NCBI RefSeq assembly: GCF_003614885.1
Contig: NZ_QZMS01000007.1
Coordinates: 1,488,001-1,552,000 of the forward strand
Source of the DNA: Photobacterium salinisoli
GTDB lineage: Bacteria; Pseudomonadota; Gammaproteobacteria; Enterobacterales; Vibrionaceae
Direction: 5' to 3'
Length of the DNA: 64,000 bases
The first letter of the stretch is position 1; every line of letters starts with the position of its first letter. Below, in pieces: positions 60,520 to 64,000 of this stretch. The notes under the pieces were generated by a model. That model ran no database searches and was not told the origin of the DNA. It worked only from the letters and a program-made list of their open reading frames with translations. The position numbers were made by a program, and so were the translations under genes.

Positions 60520-60978
60520 CTACTGAGGCACTACCCGTGCGGTTCTGCCGGTGACATTAATCCGCACTTTCTGCCCGACCCGAAAAAGCATATTAGGATC
60601 GACAGCCTGGACGATAGCAATGGTTTCGCCTGAATCGAGTTTAATCGTCAGGTTAACACCGTTACTTTCAGACAGATTCTGTGAGGCTTTACTCCCGGCA
60701 TAACCACCCAGTAAACCACCCCCGATGGCAGCAATATCTGAGCCGCTGCCGCCACCAATTTTCGAGCCCAGTATGCCGCCAACGGCAGCACCTGCTATGG
60801 TGCCAATCACATTCTGCTCACCCTCCAAGGTCACAGGATCAATCTGAACAATAGTGCCGTATTTTACTTGCTGGATCTGCTGTGCCTGAGATCGGCCATA
60901 GGTATCACCGTAAGGGTTTCTTGCGCAGCCGCTCACTGCCAGCACCACAATAAACAAGACGAAAAGGACATATTTCAC
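60520..60978 (-). CDS. SlyB-like glycine zipper outer membrane lipoprotein
   Basis: A 152-residue lipoprotein with signal peptide and lipobox VSGC (LAVSGCARNPYGD), followed by a glycine-zipper 2TM domain (IAGAAVGGILGSKIGGGSGS and GGGLLGGYAGS) and a C-terminal beta region (VNLTIKLDSGETIAIVQ). This is the SlyB/Pcp family, linked to envelope stability. The GTG at 60978 has aagg upstream and gives a normal signal peptide, while the ATG eight codons earlier does not. Confidence 0.9.
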   Translation of the reverse strand: MKYVLFVLFIVVLAVSGCARNPYGDTYGRSQAQQIQQVKYGTIVQIDPVTLEGEQNVIGTIAGAAVGGILGSKIGGGSGSDIAAIGGGLLGGYAGSKASQNLSESNGVNLTIKLDSGETIAIVQAVDPNMLFRVGQKVRINVTGRTARVVPQ

Positions 60979-61165
60979 AACTTCACCTTCTTTACCTGCC
61001 ATGGGTTCACGCTAGAAGTATAGCAATCCCTGTTTCCTGCCATTGACTAAGGAGTGAGAGAGTCAACACATCATTAAATCACCAATCCCACTTGCGTCTT
61101 CTGCTCTGCTCGAACACAATCACCTCTTTTCTTTTCCGCAGGCACGCCAACATAAAGAGGCAGTT

Positions 61166-61771
61166 ATGGCAGACGAACACAATAAACAGGATCGTTACAA
61201 AACCCGGCAGCAAAAAGTCAAAGACGAAGTCGATGCCCGAGTGGCTGCCGCGCAGACTGAAAAAGGGATTTTGCTAGTCATTACCGGTAACGGTAAAGGT
61301 AAATCCACCTCTGGTTTTGGTACGATTGCCCGTGCGGTCGGCCACGGTCAGAAATGCGGTGTCGGTCAGTTTATTAAAGGCACCTGGGACAATGGTGAAA
61401 GGAACCTGCTGGAACAGCACGGCGTCACTTTCGCTGTCATGGGCACAGGATTTACCTGGGATACGCAAGACAAAGAAGCCGACACAATCGCGGCGCAGAC
61501 CACCTGGGCGGAATGTAAAAAAATGCTGACAGACGCCAGTTATGATGTGGTTCTACTCGACGAACTGACATACATGCTGACTTACGGCTACCTGGATATT
61601 GATGAAGTGCTTGACACGATTGCGCAGCGCCCGCCGGAGCAATCCGTGGTGGTAACAGGCCGCGCGGCTCACCGTCGCCTGACTGACATGGCTGATACCG
61701 TTTCAGAAGTCCGCAACATCAAACACGCCTTTGAGAGCGGTATTAAAGCCCGCAAAGGCGTAGACTGGTAA
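61166..61771 (+). CDS. btuR: Cob(I)yrinic acid a,c-diamide adenosyltransferase
   Basis: The enzyme transfers adenosine from ATP to cob(I)alamin to make adenosylcobalamin (CobO/BtuR/CobA type). The P-loop is ITGNGKGKSTSGFG, and conserved parts are QFIKGTWDNGE, VVLLDELTYMLTYGYLD and VVVTGRAAHRRLTDMADTVSE. The length of 201 fits. No cobalamin synthesis genes are nearby, so it probably serves corrinoid salvage. The stop codon abuts that of the opposing membrane hydrolase gene. Confidence 0.95.
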   Translation: MADEHNKQDRYKTRQQKVKDEVDARVAAAQTEKGILLVITGNGKGKSTSGFGTIARAVGHGQKCGVGQFIKGTWDNGERNLLEQHGVTFAVMGTGFTWDTQDKEADTIAAQTTWAECKKMLTDASYDVVLLDELTYMLTYGYLDIDEVLDTIAQRPPEQSVVVTGRAAHRRLTDMADTVSEVRNIKHAFESGIKARKGVDW

Positions 61772-62815
61772 TCAGGACGACGGCGCCGAATGATGACAGA
61801 CCTCAGACGCATGGCAGAGGTCTGCATCAATATCCTGATTGCCTAACAGACGCAGCCACAATGAAGGTAAATGTTTTATCCGCACCGCTGGGCTGTTCAA
61901 TTGCACTGGCAGCGGGAATTGCCAGTCTGAATGATTCTCCCGGCTGGCAAACACGAACCGGAACGGTAGATAATCTACCATGCCCAGCCGCAGATCGGTG
62001 GCGATGATCTGGCTGCCGTTATCTTCATAGCGAATGAACTCACGAGTAAAACGTTCAAGCGCCTGCAATGTTGATGGCTTATCAGTCAATGGCCAGTGAC
62101 CACGGGCTTTCTCGAGAAAGTCCACAGTGTCTGACTCATCAAGCAGTGACGACAAACCTTCCCAGTAGCTGTCCTCGCCTAACACCACAATTCGCCATAA
62201 CACAGTATTAAAAGGTGTTGGCGAGACAAAAACCGGTTTGCCTTCCAGGGGGGTGCCTGCCACCTGATTTTCCACTCTCTGCTCAATCATGTGCATCGCC
62301 ACTACCGACCAGATAAGGTACAGACTTGACAAGATAACACCGGCTTTACACAAACTGGCTATACGATCACGCCACATCAATGCCGCCAGAAGCGTCACTA
62401 ACAGCGGCAGAGTATATAGCGGGTCAATGATGAAGATACTGGACACCGCCACGCTGACAGGCAAAGGCCATAAGAGCTGAGTGCCGTAAGCGGTGAAGGC
62501 ATCCAGAATGGGATGGGTGATTAAACAGGCAGCGACCAGTCCCCACAACCGCAAGAAACTGAATGAGGGGGCTGGCCGCCATCTGTGCCAGCACCACGCC
62601 AGCAGCAATGAAAACGGAAACAGCACAAAAAGAGAGTGGCTGAACCCACGATGCTTCACCATATCCGAAACGGGATCGCCATAATCGATTACCACATCAA
62701 GATCCGGCAGCGTGCCCAGCATGGCACCGGCCACCAGCACTTTGGGTGAAGCGTTTCGGCCCGCTATCATGCCGGCAACTGCAGCGCCCAACGCCGCCTG
62801 TGTAACTGAATCCAA
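61772..62815 (-). CDS. YdjM-like membrane-bound metal-dependent hydrolase
   Basis: A 347-residue protein of the DUF457 / LexA-binding inner-membrane hydrolase family. It starts with the family hallmark DSVTQAALGAA, has LPDLDVVIDYGDPVSDMVKH (acidic metal ligands) and HRGFSHSLFVLFPF, and then several membrane segments to about residue 185. The C-terminal 160 residues are soluble. I choose the TTG at 62815, spaced six bases from ggaga, giving MDSVTQA; the GTG at 62821 directly touches the Shine-Dalgarno. The substrate is unknown. Confidence 0.85.
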   Translation of the reverse strand: MDSVTQAALGAAVAGMIAGRNASPKVLVAGAMLGTLPDLDVVIDYGDPVSDMVKHRGFSHSLFVLFPFSLLLAWCWHRWRPAPSFSFLRLWGLVAACLITHPILDAFTAYGTQLLWPLPVSVAVSSIFIIDPLYTLPLLVTLLAALMWRDRIASLCKAGVILSSLYLIWSVVAMHMIEQRVENQVAGTPLEGKPVFVSPTPFNTVLWRIVVLGEDSYWEGLSSLLDESDTVDFLEKARGHWPLTDKPSTLQALERFTREFIRYEDNGSQIIATDLRLGMVDYLPFRFVFASRENHSDWQFPLPVQLNSPAVRIKHLPSLWLRLLGNQDIDADLCHASEVCHHSAPSS

Positions 62816-62913
62816 GGTCACTCTCCATGATTTTTTTCAAATTGTACCAAACCGCTCAGTCAGAGATAGCCCAACTACATTATCAGTAACAAAATAGCGA
62901 CGGTTATAAAAAA

Positions 62914-62937
62914 GGCCAGCGGTTTACCCGGCTGGCC
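62914..62937 (-). terminator. Terminator of the asmA-like gene
   Basis: Stem ggccagc (62914-62920) / gctggcc (62931-62937) with an inner GG/CC pair, followed on the minus strand by a T run (complement of aaaaaa). It lies 33 bases past the stop codon. Confidence 0.85.
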
Positions 62938-62969
62938 CTGATATTATTGGCTTGTTCGCAAACTGCGCG

Positions 62970-64000
62970 TTAGTTAAACAGTCCTTTCAGCAGCTTATCC
63001 GTGGCTTCTTTGACTTTATCATCGCTGGCTTTGTCACCCAGCAGTTTATCCAGCCCGCGCTGTACTTCCTTATTGGCCTTTTCTTCCAGCCTGTCAGCTT
63101 CTTTTCTGGCTTTCGCTTCCAGCTCTTTCGCCCGCTTATCCAGCTCGCTGTTTCGCTTTACCAGCTCTTTAAAGTTGATGGCATACTCTGGCGCCTGCCA
63201 GGTACCGGTAATATCGAGCGGCACTGTGATATCAGCGACTTCGTCTACCGATTTACCGCCCTGCCCTTTGCTGGTGGCCACCACAGAGGTATCAATCTGA
63301 AACGCCAGTGACTGCTCGGTCAGATCCGTATTTCCTTTGCCATCGACACGCAAAAGAGGCGAAGCCAGATGCATATTATTGGTCGTCGCTTTGCCGTCCT
63401 TCAGCATAAAGGTCGCCGTCAGCGCGGAGAAATCTGTCTTTTTCGGTTCGTCCTGCACAGTATCTGACTGACCTTTCAGCTTGGCCTTGGCTTCACGGAT
63501 CATCTTGGCAATATTGATCCCGTTAACCGCACCGTCGGCAAAATTGATGGCAATTGTCCCATCCAGGTTCTTCTTGAGCCGCGACTCCGCCAGGCCTTTG
63601 CCTGCCACTTCAACATCAATGTTACCCGTGCCCGCCAGAATATCATTCTCGGCAACATCCACCAGCAAAGGCTGTACCTGTACACCTTTGATGGCATTGC
63701 TGATCTGGTACACAGGCACTGAACCGTTCGCATCCAGTCTGGCTGTGGCGGTTATTGTCCCATCGTACAGCTGGGCTGCAAACTTATTGAGCGAAAATAC
63801 GCCATTTTTAATCGCTATCGCCAGATCAACATTGCTCAGCTTGGCGTTTGCCGCCACAAAGCGCTTCACCGTCACAGTACCGTCGACATCCAGCTGTTTC
63901 AGAACCGACAGATCCGGCTCCTGTTCGCTGACAGGTGCACTGTCAGCCGGTGCCGCATCCGACGTATCAGCTGATGCAGCCTCCTCATTGGCTGCAGCCT
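62970..64000 (-). CDS. AsmA family protein, C-terminal part (5' end outside window)
   Basis: The frame stays open to base 64000, so the gene begins beyond the window. The visible 340 or so residues begin with an Ala/Glu/Ser-rich low-complexity stretch (about 25 residues), then LKQLDVDGTVTVKRFVAAN and repeating beta-strand units such as LYDGTITATARLDANGS, typical of the C-terminal half of AsmA. A highly charged helical tail ends the protein. AsmA-like proteins form bridge-like channels linked to phospholipid transport between membranes. The full gene would be needed to tell AsmA from its paralogues. Confidence 0.85.
   Translation of the reverse strand, partial: AAANEEAASADTSDAAPADSAPVSEQEPDLSVLKQLDVDGTVTVKRFVAANAKLSNVDLAIAIKNGVFSLNKFAAQLYDGTITATARLDANGSVPVYQISNAIKGVQVQPLLVDVAENDILAGTGNIDVEVAGKGLAESRLKKNLDGTIAINFADGAVNGINIAKMIREAKAKLKGQSDTVQDEPKKTDFSALTATFMLKDGKATTNNMHLASPLLRVDGKGNTDLTEQSLAFQIDTSVVATSKGQGGKSVDEVADITVPLDITGTWQAPEYAINFKELVKRNSELDKRAKELEAKARKEADRLEEKANKEVQRGLDKLLGDKASDDKVKEATDKLLKGLFN

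Overview
The window is chromosomal core DNA of a gamma-proteobacterium, most likely a member of the Vibrionaceae (Photobacterium, Grimontia, Enterovibrio or Vibrio type). The reasons are the Vibrio-style grouping of the his operon, tdk, an NhaC-family transporter and a 130-residue H-NS, a TfoX-type competence regulator, an E. coli-like order in the fatty acid, znu and yoaA-tsaB-slp-fadD-rnd clusters, and E. coli-like RNase E, HisB and HisIE. The assignment rests on reading proteins and gene order, not on a database search. I saw no insertion sequence, prophage, CRISPR array, rRNA or tRNA, and no block that looks recently acquired.

Layout, left half. 1-1275: the end of an EAL-HDOD signalling protein and ychJ. 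1410-8830: the complete histidine operon hisGDCBHAFI behind a HisL leader peptide and attenuator, closed by a terminator shared with tdk. 9658-11570: an NhaC-family carrier on the minus strand behind a lysine riboswitch that appears to act on translation. 11904-12352: hns. 12405-16982: ycgL-mltB, minCDE and rnd. 17016-23387: a minus-strand run yoaA, tsaB, a 98-residue unknown, slp, an alpha/beta hydrolase and fadD. 23577-29551: purU, yecM, argS, a diguanylate cyclase, a DUF924 protein and a HIT protein. 29668-33614: the zinc uptake locus, mepM-znuA divergent from znuCB across a Zur operator. 33615-37813: a four-cysteine secreted protein, tfoX, a LON-domain protein, an HDOD protein and the lysine exporter gene lysO.

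Layout, right half. 37883-39313: ptsG. 39769-50365: one long minus-strand series yceD-rpmF-plsX-fabH-fabD-fabG-acpP-fabF-pabC-mltG-tmk-holB-tatD, which makes the lipid precursors and links them to folate, cell wall, nucleotide and replication genes. 50598-55924: maf, rluC and rne, with rne behind a long leader resembling the E. coli autoregulatory element. 55997-62937: a low-molecular-weight phosphatase, a usp-sulP pair, ynfA, an FMN reductase, slyB, btuR and a YdjM-like membrane hydrolase. 62970-64000: the 3' part of an asmA-like gene.

The most informative content is regulatory RNA. The his attenuator, the lysine riboswitch with its apparent Shine-Dalgarno sequestering hairpin, and the rne leader can all be read as alternative or conserved structures. 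Likely operators for Zur, CRP and FadR are also visible. No clearly new multi-gene system was found. The least explained items are the secreted C-x20-C repeat protein at 33615-33932, the 98-residue protein at 20398-20694, and the long inverted repeat upstream of acpP.
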